DNA from: Oreocharis arfaki
Taxonomy: Eukaryota > Chordata > Aves > Passeriformes > Paramythiidae
Direction of reading: 5' to 3'
Assembly: GCA_013398015.1 (NCBI GenBank)
Contig: VZRR01007600.1
Span: forward strand, 1 to 64,000
Length of the DNA stretch: 64,000 nucleotides
Below are positions 41,101 through 56,100 of the stretch, piece by piece. A model generated the notes under the pieces. The model saw nothing but the letters and a program-made list of their open reading frames with translations. It was not told the origin of the DNA and ran no database searches. Positions within the stretch are counted from its first letter, which is position 1. The number at the start of each line of letters is the position of its first letter. The translations under genes and the position numbers were made by a program.

Positions 41101-44100
41101 TGACCACAGTCCCTCAATCCATTGGTTGTTCATAGAGTAGCACAAGACACTTATGCAATTGGATCACGAAGGTGAGAATATGAAAGCCCTTAAAAGCACT
41201 GCAGTTTGCTAAAACGGACACACAGATGTGCCTGTAATCCCCCCGAACCTACTCATAACCTCTTTCCATTTTTAGCTACATAACTGTTCACATGAATGAG
41301 GGAAGTGCAAAAAGACTTAACATCTGTATAGTACCAGGGCTACTCGCAGCAATAGCAGAACTGCATAAACCCATCTCCCAGATCTGTGCTCGATCCAGTA
41401 GAGCAAAAAGCTCCTGTTTTCCCTGTCAGAAAAACCCTCAGCAGTAAGCCAGAAGCTTTTCTTAAACCTGTCTACAACATAATCACTTCAAGCTAACACT
41501 GAATATGTTAATATTCAAATGCTTTACTTCACAAATTATTAACTCTCCTATGTCACCCACTCTCACCACCACACCATTAATAAGCTTGTATTGTGTAGTA
41601 TCTGGAGTTCCTAGGTCAAACGGGTTTTGAGAATAGAAGAATTTAAATTTGCTAATAATTCAGCAACCCTGAGCACACAAGTGACAGCAACCAGTGCCAA
41701 TGGGCTGGGTACTAAGGGTGGCTTATTTCACTCCAGGCCCATCACTGGGAATTGACTGTTCCCAGAGCTTAAAACGAGAGAATTGAAAGAATTCCCAAAA
41801 AGTAGAAGCTGACTCATGTTTTTGAAACATCATGCAGCACAGATAACAGGCACCTCAAATATTTCAGAAAAAAAACCAAAAACCTTACTGGCATTACAAA
41901 ATATATGTGATGTGGAAACTTTTAACATATGGTTCAATAGCTACATTGAAAGAACAAGGCAGAGATTTTACTCAGAACTATGTGGGAAACAAAAACGAGA
42001 TTAGACTAATTTTTCTTGATCACAAGACTGCAGTTAGTTCACCTTATTGTGCCAATAATAGGGGACAACAAACTTACACAACTGAGTACGCCTGATATAC
42101 TATTAAAGCTATCTGTATTCACTGCAGTGCCTGTAAATCCTAATTCTGGGCTCCAGCACTATTGCTACAGGTACTGCACAAGCACAGCAAAACCTCAGAC
42201 TGCCTGCTTTAAGAAAAAAAAAAAAAGAAATAAGAGAAAACACACTAGCAGACAGAGAAGTACAGGTCAACAGCAAGATGATATTGAAAAGCATAGTGGA
42301 CAGTATCCTTAATATAAGAGCTGCTATTGTTTCTATAGCCCTCATGGCAGAGATGAGTTCCAAGGGACACACCATGAATGCATAAGGTCAATAAGAGGGC
42401 TGAGATCAGTTTTTAGTCATCAACATGTTCAGCATAGTTAAACATCTATAAGAAACTGCCAGCATGGGGGGAAATTGAAAACGTACTTGTTTTAAAACAC
42501 GTGTGGGATGGAGGTAGGAGGCATGAGCCAAGCTTGAGTACTAAGTAAGAAATTATAAGGATGGGACAACAGAGAAAAAAGTAGGTTGTGAAGAGTTTGG
42601 GATATTAAAGCAACGAGAGGAAGACAGACTAGATCTACAATGACCATAAGGAAAGCACACACACTAGCATCATGAAAACACATGTACAAACACTAAAACA
42701 GGTGATTAATCAAACGCTGAAGTCCACTTTACATTTAATTCTTTGTTCATATATATGTTATCTTCCAAAAGGACGAAAGTACACGCAACAAAAAAAAGTT
42801 TGCAGAAGCTTCCAAATGCTATGTTCCACATGCTTCTAACAAGCTCTTAATCAGAGAAAAATTATAGATAAGTGGATAGATATCTCCATGTTGTAAAATT
42901 GGCTGTGTGTCTGTAATTCAATAACAGCATCTAGGTTTCTTACTACATTTTTTCTAATTTGGTTCAAATGCATAAATAAACTCTGAAGTTATAATTGCCA
43001 CTTGAGGAGCAGTGATGAAGAAAATAAAAGGAGGGGGAGAATCAATTTATTTTACTATTGCCTTCATGCGCCAACTGTAACAGTAAAGCAGACCATACAC
43101 AGCTACCTTAAGTAGATAGCTGCATCTCATGAGCAAGGTAAAAGACATGTCATGCAAGCACTGCTAAAGTAACAATATATTTTAACTGCTGTAGTAACCA
43201 GTAGCATAAAGTCTAGAGTTAACAACTGGAATAAAAGTCATAGCAATGCTTATATGGTAGATAAAATATAGAGAGAACACCTTTTAAATTAAACACAAAG
43301 TAATGAATTGAAGCAAGGTTTTGGAGAGAAAATGACCTTTTTTTTTGTCGGAGAAATTATTTGTGTCTACCAAAGAAATTCAAAACATTATTTTGGTAAG
43401 GAATATATTAAGAAGAAAAATTGTTGAAGAGGCCTACATAATAAAAAAATACTGCTGAAAAGTATGACTATAAAAGTTAAGAGATGTTCCCTAACCTTGC
43501 TAAGCAATATGAAGTAAATGCATATCTTGGCCAGTACTCACACTCCAGAATCCAACTTAAATGCTATATGGTAATTTATAAAAATAAGTCACCAAGTCAG
43601 CAGAAAAACTAATATAATACATGAAAAAAAGAATTCTGACAGGTACGATTTGTAGTTATGCTTAAGATAATATTGCAGAAAAATGGAGGTCATAGCAGGT
43701 CCCAGATCTAAAACTGGACTTCTCTTCCTTTATTAGAATCTGATTATTGGCTTAGCACCTAGCATACAAATTGAATTTTATAGTGTGAATCACCAGCTTC
43801 ATTGATCTGAACTGCTATTTCAGAAACAGCAAGATTTTTATCTGCCCAACATAATGAAAAAGAGCAAAATGATCCTATGTCCCCAAGACAAGACATCCAC
43901 AAATAGAACACTTGGAAAGATTTTAGATTAAAAATTAATTGCCGAAGTTAGAAAAATTATTAATGACAAAATCTCTTTGCTTTGGGCCAGGAAATATTAT
44001 GGAAATGGGACCACGTTTATACATAAAAGTTTTTATACATTGATTCATACTTATTTGCAGTAATGCTAAGAACGTGCAGCAATGACTAGGTTCAGACCAT

Positions 44101-47100
44101 GGGAGGCTTTCACTAGACATGTAGCAAAGAGCCAGTCTGCCCTGCACTGCCCAAGGATAAGAGTCCAGCTCCCAGCACGGATTCTCTCTTCCAGTACACA
44201 TGGCCTCCATGGACAGAGCTCCATTACAAAGGAACAGAAATATGACCCTTTCTGGAATTGGGGAGGGGAATGCTGCTGACTCCTGGAGAAGCTCATATAA
44301 GCACCATAGAGCTCTTGGAACCACAAACCTTGATCAGTCAATAGCAAGGCCTGCACCACCACTGCAGTTCTTTGATCATGTATGCATTGCTTCCCATTTG
44401 CAGATGCCACTAGGTCCATTACGAAAGTTTTGCTTGTATGTGAAGCTATTGCAACCCCAAGTCTTCCAGACCACCAGACCTCCTAATTCTCTTCATCTCC
44501 CATGTGGGCCATAGCTTCACAGAGCATATTCTCCAACTGTTGGAAACTGAAGCAGCTAGCAAAGCAAAAGAACCTCAAACCACTGCCTCCACTTCCTGAA
44601 AAAAATACACACATTAGAAATTTAAGCAAGTTTAACACAGAGTTTTTTCGATGAAGTTTGTGAGACGAAGAGGAGAAAATAGTTATCAGTTCCAACAACA
44701 TTACTACTCCAAGATTTTAGACTCAACAGTTAAATGACAAAATTTCAGTTCATAACCTACTCTTACAGGGCAAGTTTATTGAACTGGATGTGTTTAGGAT
44801 TAATCAAAGGCTCATTTAGTAGTGAAGCCTAGAGCCATTAAAATTGATTTTGAGCATGTACAACACCACACAAGCACGAGTTTTGCTAACAGCAAAGCTC
44901 TGATTGTTTATTTACTACTGCGTAGCACGGGACAACTCACTTCATTTCTTTAAACATGTGATTCTTCTGCCAGCCTTCAAGTAACCTTGTCTCATTAAGT
45001 TTGTTTTCCAGAGTCTCATACAATCTATTTGTCCAGTGATGTCTACTTTGTCCAGCTCAATAGGTATCTGACTTCTAGACCTCTCTAGATATTACTATAA
45101 ATATCAGTAATATTTAGTTGTTCAGATTAGTATATGTTTTTAAAAAATATCAGCTCTGTACATTGATCACCTCCTCACTCTGACTTCTTTTAGTTTCACT
45201 GCATAATTATTTTTCCTTCAGGACCTCAGGTCCAATAGCTATTTCTGCCAATGAGCATTGGATGAGACAAGAAATTAGTAGTAACATGCTGGGGACAAAA
45301 ACCCCAAAATCCAAACAATGAAAACCACACAAACACACACACAAAATTAAAATGCTAGCTATCAATGATACCTAATCCAGCCCAAGAACCAAAAACTGTT
45401 CACAGTCTGTATTTTGGCCTTATGTATTGTACGGATGGCAAGGAAAACATGTTGATCAGTACCACGTTCTGTGATTTTAGGAAGTTACCAATAATTTACA
45501 GAGAACTAAGAAGCTGTTTCACTGCTGACAAAACATAGCAAGAAGGCTCCAATTTTTACTAAGAAAAAGATAAATGACATGCTTGTAAGGAAGATGATCT
45601 AATGTGGAGATGGAACACAGACTTGACTTCTTCGGCAAATTTCAAAGGTATGTGAGGAGCACTCATTTACTGCTCAGTAAATCAAATTCAGGTTATTAAC
45701 AGCTTCAAGGAGAAAAATATTTTTAAAATCTGATATTCTCATTTGACTCTTCCTTCAGAGCTGCTCTAGTGCAAAATTATAAGCAGGATCTATTGATCCA
45801 AACAGACTAAGTTCCACAGCCCACTTTTCTAGCATTTTGTTTTTAAACATCAAGCTATCTCAAAGCTGCAGAAACATAGCTGCTGGCACTGCTTGATGCT
45901 CCATAAATCAGTCTATTCCTAGCACTAATTAACCCAACCAGCTGTTATTCTCCATTTGATCTTCGGTATCCAGGAAATCTTTTCTTCAAAGGCTAACGCG
46001 ACCAAAGAATGTTCAGCGTGTACCACTTGGAGATAAAATGCATCTGTGTTACTTAAAGGCTATATACCCTCTTGGGTATTTTCACTGAAGCCCCATTAAC
46101 CCTCCTACAAGTTTACAATGTTTGGGGTTGTTTTTTTAATTTTTTTTTAGAAAAGAGCATTTTTGGTAGGAAAAAGAACCGCGCCGTTTCTTGTACAGAA
46201 GTGTAATCCCCAGCAGAATAAAAGAGAAGGCAGTGCTCAGCTAGACAAGTGTGAAACACTATGCATAAAAGCTAACAACAGAACTTTTTCTCTCAGGCTG
46301 TTTCCACATCCAAAAGCTTGTCAGAAAAAGATTAAAGACTGAAATGACATGATATTATAGTTATGCAGCTCACACAGCCACCCCTGCTGTGAGCTTATAC
46401 ACACAAACAAACCCTTATATCTTGATTGTCCAACATCTGCCACAGATGCTGTGGCTCTCACTACCTGCAGGAGTCGGAGCAGATCTACTATCAGTTCAGA
46501 AGTGTCTGAAGATTTGTGAAATATGAATCTATTAATGTGCATTTCTCACACATCACTGCTTCCCACGTGGCCTTTGGAATCACTGGTTGTGGAGCCAGCT
46601 TCCTTGCAAATTGCCAGTTAGAGCAACGAACTCCTAGGTTATAGCCCGGATGCTGACAATGCCTCGCAGCAAAGCACATGAACACTTTTGCACACAGACA
46701 TGCAGGCTGAGCCCTTTGCTCAGCTGGGCCCTGTACCCCACTCCTGCCCCCACGGCCAACACTAGCCCTCCCCAGGGCAGACATGCAGCAGCTGGGCTGC
46801 AGCAGGATGAGCTGTGTCACACTCTTCCTGAACCTACGCAGAAATTGGCACTTCACCTCATTTAATCACAGTAGTCCCTGGGTGACTAAATAACAGCTTT
46901 TCCACTTTTTGCAACTATTAGACTAACGAAACCTTACTGTTGATCAGGTATCCATCTGAATAGCTGCAAATGAGCAGAGGGAACAGCAGTGCCTGCCAGT
47001 TATTTCTCACGTCATGACAGACTGACAGGGACTGTAGACAGAGAACAGGTTGTTCTGACTTTGTTGTCTCCAAACCGTAGCATCCTTCCTCCAGCATGCC

Positions 47101-50100
47101 TCCTCAATTTGAGCTAATCAAATCCCACCTTCCAAAGTTACTGCAGCACCAGAGAAATAAGAGGTCACTGGTTTGAGAAACACTTTTTCAGGCAAATTAG
47201 TATACAAATACTACAAGTATTGCTTGATAAGTAATCCAAAAAGCCCCTCACACAAAAATCTGTTGCATTAATCCCTATTTCTAATACTAAGGAAGTATTT
47301 TATGTAACGACTACTCTCTAATACATCAATTCCTCATGGCACAGCTGTTGTGAAAAGTGTAATTCAGTGGAGTCAAAATTCTACATGCATTACAAAGCTA
47401 ATCCTGTGAGGTTAGCTATGACTTTGCAACAGCAACAGGATTACTGCTATGCAGAAAAATATGGAGAAGCAGCTAAGCAGTCAGCCTCCAAGTTGCATGC
47501 ATACCCAAAATAAACAACCTCGGGTGCAGCACTAACTCAACCAATTTCCTGGTCATCACAGCTGCTAGCACACTGACAAAGGATAGTTACAACATTCTAC
47601 ACCAAATGCTGCAGGATGAGAATTCGACAGGGACTCTGTGATCTGTACATCCCTATACCGACCAATTTGCATTTTCTGTTGCAAACCAGGCCTAGATTGA
47701 GCAGCCAGATAATTGCTTACAGAATGATTTACTGAATTTACTGTTTGGTTCCATGATAAGCAACGAAATATTTATTCTGCAAAGTAATTTTTTTATGTTG
47801 TAATCACATTCAGCTGTTACTATCCCACCAAGTTTCTACATCATTAAAAAAAAATACTGCTGAACTATCTATTAGGAAGGGAGGGAGGGAGAAAGGCAGG
47901 GAGGAAAGAAAGAGAACTATTTGTAGTTAGATAATCAGTGGCTGATTCTCTCACCACCTCAGGTGACCATTGCAAGTTGCACCTTTCATTTCAGAGGCTG
48001 AGGCCAACTACAGAGCACATCCACACAACACACTTCAGACAGGCCAATTTAGCCGCACTACACCCTCACCCCAGCTGTCTGCCATTTACAGGGCAAGCAT
48101 TCAAAGTGGGGCGAGAGGGAAGACTGCAGGAGCATGGCTCTCCGTTTCACAGGGCCCACAGCTTATACAGAAGTGGGATGCCACAGCTGGCTGACCAGGG
48201 TCTCCCAGGTCTCACCACACTCCGGTGGGTGAAGGGCTGGTATGTCTCAGAGCAGCCACCTGTTTCTGAGTGAGGCACGTCTGGGGCCAAGTTTGATACT
48301 CAACAGGCAGAAGTGAACAGGCAGCTGAAGGCTCTCTCCTCTCAGAGGCAAGTGCCCTGAGGTCAGCTGCTCATTTTGCTCAGCTTCTACCTAGCCCTGA
48401 ACCTCTGGCATCTTCCTTTCTGAGGAAAATCCCACCCCTCCAGACGCAGCAGCTCACTGAACTGCAAAATGAGTGGCAGCTGTGAGCCAGAAGGCTGCAC
48501 CTTCCTCAAGGACTTAAGGGTCTCTTAGTCAGCAGGCTCCACACTGTCTGCAGGAACTTACCAGCAGCTTCGAATGCAGCTAATTCCCTGTCAATGGTAG
48601 CAGTAGAATGACACTTTGAAAAGTGCCAGTCAGGTGTAGTCTTATACCCTGTGCTGATACTGAGCACAGCCCAGTGTCACTCGAAACAGACTCCCAGGGC
48701 TTTTAACAAAGGCAAGGTTACCTCTGGCTCCTGATGCTAGTCAAAGCAGCCACCGAGAGAGTTTGCTCAGTTAAATCCTGAAGAATATAGCTGAAGGAGC
48801 CCATGATAAAAGCCATTTTCAAGAACTGCTGAAATCTTAGGCAATTATGAGATAGTATTTGTTTTGAGAAGGCTAGGAGCTACTTTTGGTAGACATAAGA
48901 TACTTCAGTGGTGATACTTAGGGACAAAGTAGTTAGGAAAGTATAGAAAGTGACATAGAAAAGTAAGGATTCATATAAACCCTACAGACTCAGAAGGAAA
49001 ACATATGGCTTAGGAATGCATGTGGGCTCCTCAGCTCCCTAACCAGCCTGGCAATCCCAGTGCTGAGCAGCCAGGGAGTGAGCTGCAGAGACGGCTTGCT
49101 GAATGTTCCCAGGAAGATCTCTGTAATATAGTTGGTTGAAACCACTTTAATGGAAAGGTCTGACAAAAAATACCAGTTTGTGGAAAGCAAGTCCTTCACA
49201 GCAAAATGTCATCTTTGATGAAAACAGATTTCCAAATGCTAAAAGCATGATTTTGATTCTTTTTAGGATTAAACATTTTATCATCTTACTTGAAAATGGC
49301 TCGTTACATAACATGAAATGAAAAAGGCATCTGAACAAAGCATTTTAATTTGAAATGCAAGCTTTCAGAATTTTGCTTCATAAGCAATTGACTCCAGTGA
49401 GTGGGTGTTTTATTTCAGGTTGGAACAAGACTATTTTAGTTTCTGTATCCTTAAAGCAGAACTTCCCTCAAAAGCGAGGATTCCAGGTTCTGTAATGCTC
49501 TAAGCACTTAGTTCTTGTCACCTTTCGAATCTGATATTCTGCAGTGACACAGACCACAAGAACTTCTCAGTCAATATATGACCAAATTAGACGGCAAATC
49601 CAGCCTCTTTCTTCCAATGAAAAAAAGAAAGAAAAAAATTATCTTTTCAACACCAGAAAAGTAAAGAAACTTTACTTCAGCTTGGGAGTTAAGAAACTGA
49701 AATTAGCCTCAAAGTGGCCTCTGAGAGGTACCAAATCTGCACAATCACATGATTTGCCAGGTTTGTAAGGAAACTGACTGCACAGTTTGCCAATTTAGGA
49801 TTTATATTACAGCTTTGTTTTTACAGTGGAGAATATTGGCAAGAGAAGATGGCAGTCAGTTGAAGTATTTTTCATTAGCCAGCCAAGGGCTTCTATTGAC
49901 TCACACACCAGTCAGCATTCTGAGGCTAGCACAGATCATTCCGAAGAGCTGAATGGAGACAGTGCAGTGGGGTGGTCTCTCCCCCTAGGGCTTACCAATG
50001 CTACTGCTCATCAAGTGATCAAAGATGTCAAAATTCATTACTTGCAAGATAATGCCAATAAAGCATTTGGCAGGAAAAAAAAATAAGATGGGACAGGTCA

Positions 50101-53100
50101 CAGAGATGCAGTAGGACTGAAGCTAAAGGGAGGTAAGAAGGGAATGAGGAGACAGAAAATGGAAATTTAATCTAGATGTACGAGTACTTTTGCATGTCTA
50201 AGTTGCACTTCTTACATTACATGGTAAAGCAATCTTGCTCAGTTCTTTCCCAATCAATTCCTGCAAATAACATCAGGCAATGCTTTCCCAGTTTCCTCTG
50301 AGTTCCCTGTGAGAAAAGTTGATGCTCTAGAGACAGTAACTTGTTTTCAAAAATTGAGGAGACTTCATAGCCCAGCCTTCTACCAGGAAACTGTCCATGC
50401 CCTGGGGACATACCTGTGCTCAGATGATGCCAGTTCATGTTGCCTTTCTATCCAATTAAGATGCACTCAAAGAGATGGCAAATACCACTAATAAATACAG
50501 GCATAACCCTCTGAATTTCTGTAGCTGGGTTCCAAAACATTCAGCTCACTTAGTCAGGAGCTTCTGAATAACTTTGACAAACATGTAGGAATTAATGATT
50601 TCAGTTATAATTAAAAAGCCATTTGTCACTGTTTTTCATCTATTTCACATGTGGAACCTAATATTTCCTTTGGGAATAACATTTATTTGACATCCTGATG
50701 CTAAATCTTTTCATCCAATTCTTGCCTGACTGCATTTGTAAAGTGCTTCCCTTCATGCTTAAGGAAGGTTGGTGGCTTTTGTATCCTTATCAAAGCTAGA
50801 AATACACTTCTAGTTCTGCACAAAATAAAATATTCTGTCTCCCTCTACTGGCTCTGCATGAAATCAAACCAGAATAAGGAAAAGAAAAACTAGAAAGCAA
50901 ATGTTTATTGTTTATCTTAGAGAATTCTATACAGAAACAATGCTCAAATAACAGAAGATTAATATTTTAATCATAGTTTCTAAACAAGTCTTACAAGAGA
51001 GAATACTAAGAATCTTTCTGAACACAGCACGAGACCCATCTAAAGTTATTATAGGTACATAGCACTGCCACAGCAACACAGCTATGACAAATTACTTACA
51101 TATTTGGGAAATTTTCTACTAAAATTATTTCTTCATTAAAAATACAAGAGAATGTTAATGAACTTTCTGTTTCTGTAACTTCAGCTAATTTTATATTGAA
51201 TCAGATTTAAGCATTCCTGCTTGCTTCCAGCCAGACTGACTTAAAATTGATGCTTTTACTTCTAAATAAATTATAGATAATACCTGGTTTTGGTTTGTGT
51301 TGTTTGTTGGTTGTCTTTTGGGTTTGTTTTAATTAAAATCAATCAAAATTTGTGATTCCAGGAACTTCTCATTTGCAATTTGATCAGTCAAAATATATTT
51401 AGTAACGAAAGCAAGCTGCCACTATATAAAATACAGGGAGATAAAAGAAAGATGTCTTTCACATATGCTTTAGATGACAGCTGCAAAAACTTGATTTTTT
51501 TTAAACTGAATTCTGCTTTTCTCAAATGATATAATTAAGTGCATAAAAGGACTCTGCTTAGTTTCTAATATGGACTTGAAATAGTTCATAGTGCTCCAGA
51601 ACAAACATATATCTTCTTACCCCAAATAAGTCAAAATCACAAGAGTAAGAGAAACATGTGCCATGTTTGCCATCAGGTCATCACTGTGATTTCTCTCTTA
51701 CTGATTTTCTTCATTGGAGTATTTTATTTAAATTTGGGTAAAAAAAGTATTGTTAAAATGAAACTGTTCATTCATATATCCTACAAACTAGGAGTACAGC
51801 ACCGTGTTTATGATTATATGTGATATATTTATGATCATATGTGATATAAGATTTTATCATATATGCTACAGAACAATTTATCATTCCTTTAACAGAGCCA
51901 TGACCATTCATGTGCCCAACCAAAACGCACTTCACTCTGCAGTGAATTTTATTTTCTACAGTAATACCTATTTGTATGCAAAACATGCATCACCTACTAG
52001 GGACAAGGGTCAGCCGCATAATGAGAAACACAGTAAGTTATGAAGTTGTCCCTGGCAACTGTTCCTCTACATTTACTCGACCCACTCAGGGGTTCAAATG
52101 CTGCAGACGCTGTGCTGGCTGTCGGTGGTCCCGAAGCATAAGCAAGTCAGATGTGGGCTCCCAAAGCTGCCATGGGGCCAGGCCTCTTCCGTGCACGCAG
52201 CAGAGACCACGAGCCAGCACAGGTCTAAGACTGAGGAGCGGATGGCTCCCTGTGTGAGCTGCAAAACTCACAGATCCTGAGCTTTCAGACACTGAACGCA
52301 GTTTTGAGCATACAGTTTTTTAAACAGTACCTGTTTTTTTCCTCTCTGTAGAAATACATTAAAGCATGATAGACATTCCATCAGAAAACAAGGGATCAAA
52401 TTATTAGCCTGTAATTTCTCAACTAACTGAAATTACCACTAGGAGTTAATTTGTCAAGCAGTATTCAAAAAGAGTCAGACAGAATTTCCATCTTTTCATG
52501 AAACAGTATTTGTTTGCAATTGGTCTGTATAGATTGCTTAAAGGTAGCATTCAAACATCTGAACTTAAGGTTAATTGAAAACTACAGTTCTACCTCTGCA
52601 TAGAGATTCCACTATGTAGGGAAAAAATATGCAGAATTTGCAGTCAAATCCTCTAAATATGAGGAAAATTCAAGTAGTCTCATTCAAAAGGAGACTACGG
52701 TATACGCTTGCGTACTAGCCGCATGGAGGCCTTGGTTCTCAAGCTGATGTTAAGAAAAGAGTTTTTGATAAGAAATATGCCTACAGAGTACATGACAGCC
52801 AAGAACTTTCATGCCAGGTTTAAGTAAAACAAAGGAACGCTTTTAAATGCTTAAAAATTAAATTTCACATTAATAGACAAGCTCTTAACAAGACTACATT
52901 AGCACATGCTGATACAGTAAAATTCTTTTAATAAAGACTTTACATGCACCTCAAAGGTCCTACAGACATTTTTATGAGAAGACCATGCTTTATTTACTGT
53001 ACCTGGAGATTTCTGTACCTGTCACGCTGCATGTTAATGAAAAAATAAGATGGAACATTAGGTTATTTTCACATGTCCTTTCTAAAGGTATAATTTCTAT

Positions 53101-56100
53101 TTATTCTTACATATCACATTACACATAGTTTTACTTTAGCAGAACTACCAAAAAGCACTTCAGGCTATCTTAAGGTGAAAACTTTGCCAAGTCAAATAAA
53201 AAGGTTTCACTGTGTAGGGAAAAAAAGGCCAAACAATGAAATAACATTTCTTCTCTTTCCCATGTACTCTCCCAGAAGCCCCCAAAACACTGCTGCTGAT
53301 AAAGGGCTTTGAGGGAAGTAGGTTTATTTTCACTAATACACCTCACCTTGGATCAACTTGATAGAAAGGAGTTACAAAGAATTAACAGCTGAGGCTAGGT
53401 TGCGTTACCCAGCTGAGCTAATTGAACTTTGCCTGTTTCCAGGTGCCACTGACATCATAAGGAGCCAGCCATATCTAAGGAATAGCATGACCTGGCCTCT
53501 TGACTTTAAATTAAGTGTGAGGGCTTAAAATACTGCCCACATTCATGAAATAAAATACTTACACTAGTACACAGAAAGTACTTACAGCGTTTCTGGGAAA
53601 CGGCCTGTAAACAAGCTGTGACAATGTCACAGTTCTTCTGGACCTTTTGTACAAGCCTGTCTTTCTGCTTCAGAAGACGGAGCAGCTTTGCTGATTGAAC
53701 AGAAATTCTGTAATTCAGTTCTCGTTTTATAGTTGTTAATTCATCAACATCTGCCAACAAGCAGAGAAAACAACTTCAGTACAGGCCAAAACATTCACAA
53801 ACAGCTTACTGTAGTTGAGATGCAAAGGCACTTGCCCCACAGACAATTTACATATACAAGCTTTCTATAAACGACAAGTTCTATTGACAGGGGTAATTCC
53901 CAGTTACAAACACTTTCTGAATCTGAGCCAAAGTCTTTAATTTTCTTTTAAACAGAAGTACTTCAATTTATTACTCAGAGTATGAATCTTAACAATTACG
54001 CTGTTATAAACTCCTAGGAACGTGACAGATGTAGCCAGAATATACCAATAATAGTGCAACCACAGGATAGATACGTTTTAAATACAGTACCTTCCAGAAG
54101 CTGCCTATGCATGGACAAGATATGCATTTGTAACAGATGAGGGAACACACTCAAGAAGCTGCCTGCAAACCTACAAATGCAACTCCAGAATGAGCTCTAA
54201 GTGGGAAATTCTTTCCACTAAGATGCAACTAGATGGCTTCAGTCATGGCCTCAACTTTCTCCACTGGTCAGTCACAGTGCCACCAGATCCCTTTGGTTCA
54301 TAAAATGTCTCAGCTAACTTCTAATATTCCTGCTGTCCCCCCATAAGATGAGCTTCAGGTCCAGAAAAGGGAGCTGTTGGGGAGATGTCTTAAGTCCATT
54401 AATTTTTCTGGCTCCTCTGGTCTGTTCTCAGAGGGTCACCCCACCAGTGAAATCCTGGGTCTTGCTGATCACATTGACCTCTTCAGCTCTTCCCTGTAAT
54501 AGCCTGGTACAGCTTGCCACCAGCATCTACACAGCTGCCTGCTCCCTGAAGCTAAGTTTTCAAACTATCACTTCCAATGCAACCCCTGTCCCCCAATGCT
54601 AGAAAGAAAATCAGTCCAAAAAATCCCTTCTTCAGTAACCTGATATAATGAGAAAAATACGTATGTATCCAGGAAAAGGAACCATCAGTGGGATGGTAAA
54701 CAGCTCAGCTCACGTGGTAAAACTTTTTCAATAATTCTGGAGAGCTTAAAGAAAAGGACAAATTAGGCTGAAATGGCCATCAACCATGGGCTAGTGAAAA
54801 GTATCACTGCAAGGAGAGGAGAGCCACTGATAAAACAATTCCATATTTTATAGACACTTCCCTGTTTCAGCACCTGCTGCTCAGATGGAATTCCCAATCT
54901 CTTGTACCTGGCAAGGTGATTTAAAACCAGATCTATGGATTTTGAGAGCAAAAAAATAGGTTGCGTTCCTACTAACTTATACAGTCACCACCAGAGTCAT
55001 CAGGTGAGTTTTATTCTTTCCTATTCGTGCCAGTTAGCTGTCCCTGTAAAAACAAATAACTTGGCAGCAAAATTAACGAGTTGAAATACCACAAAATGTG
55101 TTTCTGAACAAGAAAATTTCCTGTTGAGTCTCAGGTTGCCAAAGGACACACAGAAGAACTTGAGCTACATCCTAGTAACATCAGATGGCGTATCATCTCA
55201 TTAAGAAGCCAAACACGGAAGCAGATAGCTGTTTGTACAGCTCTGAAAAACAGGCATATTTAGTCACCTCTTGGGTTTTTTCCTCATTAAAAGCAAAAGT
55301 GATTAAACATCAGGAGACAAGAGGCCTTTGTTCTCTTTTCCTCTTCATTGGTTCAACTCAGAGTTGCACGTCTCAGTCTTTCACAAACATGCACTGTTGA
55401 GACTACCTAACTTTCATAAGAATTCTCTGAAAATTTCATTTAGATTCTGACTGACTCTAGCATTTACATTTTTCATTACACCCCTTTTTTTTGTTCTGGA
55501 AGACATGGCAACCTCCAAGTAAGCTTTACAGCTGTCCAGTTTAGCTTATGTCCAGTAGAATTAAAAGCACCTGCGAAAAACAACCCTCTCATGACACTGT
55601 ATGTGTAGCATCTCTTCTAGTTTCAGAAAATAAGGCCCGAGTGAAAGAAAGTAAAAGAAAGAAAAAGAAAGAAAAATTGGACATTTATTCATTATTGCAA
55701 GTGAGGAAAAGCACCAAACTCGCAGAAACACAAGAGCTTGGGCAGTCTATCACAGAAACTAGTAGCAGAGGACCCTAATTCTGCTCCTAGAGCACCTGAA
55801 ACAAAAGAAGGGAGAACAGCACAGGAGACCCTGGTCTGAAGGAGCTCTCAGCTAAGAGTACATGGGAAGCTTCTGAGAGACACGGCCATGCAGAAAGCCT
55901 GGATATAGACACACAGACACACATAGACACGTGGGCGCAGGCACGGAGGGCACCTTCGGGCAGGACTCCCTTGCAGGCACAGAGAGAAAGCGAGGCGGCA
56001 GGGGCAGCTCCCGGCCTCGGCGGGGCGGCGGCAGGGGCGGGCAGGCGGGGCGGGCTGTACCTTTCAGCCGCAGGTACTTGACCTGGCTCGGCCGCTGCTG

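Larger units (their letters stand above)
29992..53585 (-). other. TBC1D30: TBC1D30 intron 2 (23.6 kb, hosts the alternative promoter)
   Basis: Long-isoform intron between exons 2 and 3, with exon 1b and its CpG island at 34830-35640. The rest is AT-rich with simple repeats: (TA/CA)n at 30911-30950, a 13-bp duplication at 38218-38243, a purine/GGGA tract at 47875-47915, and a 21-bp duplication at 51807-51848. No LINE, LTR or gene recognised elsewhere. Open frames near 43.9-44.5 kb and 46.3-48.3 kb lack recognisable similarity. Confidence 0.85.

Noticed and set aside
47938..48273. 111-codon plus-strand frame in intron 2
   Set aside because: No similarity recognised; His/Pro-rich chance composition in a slightly GC-rich patch.
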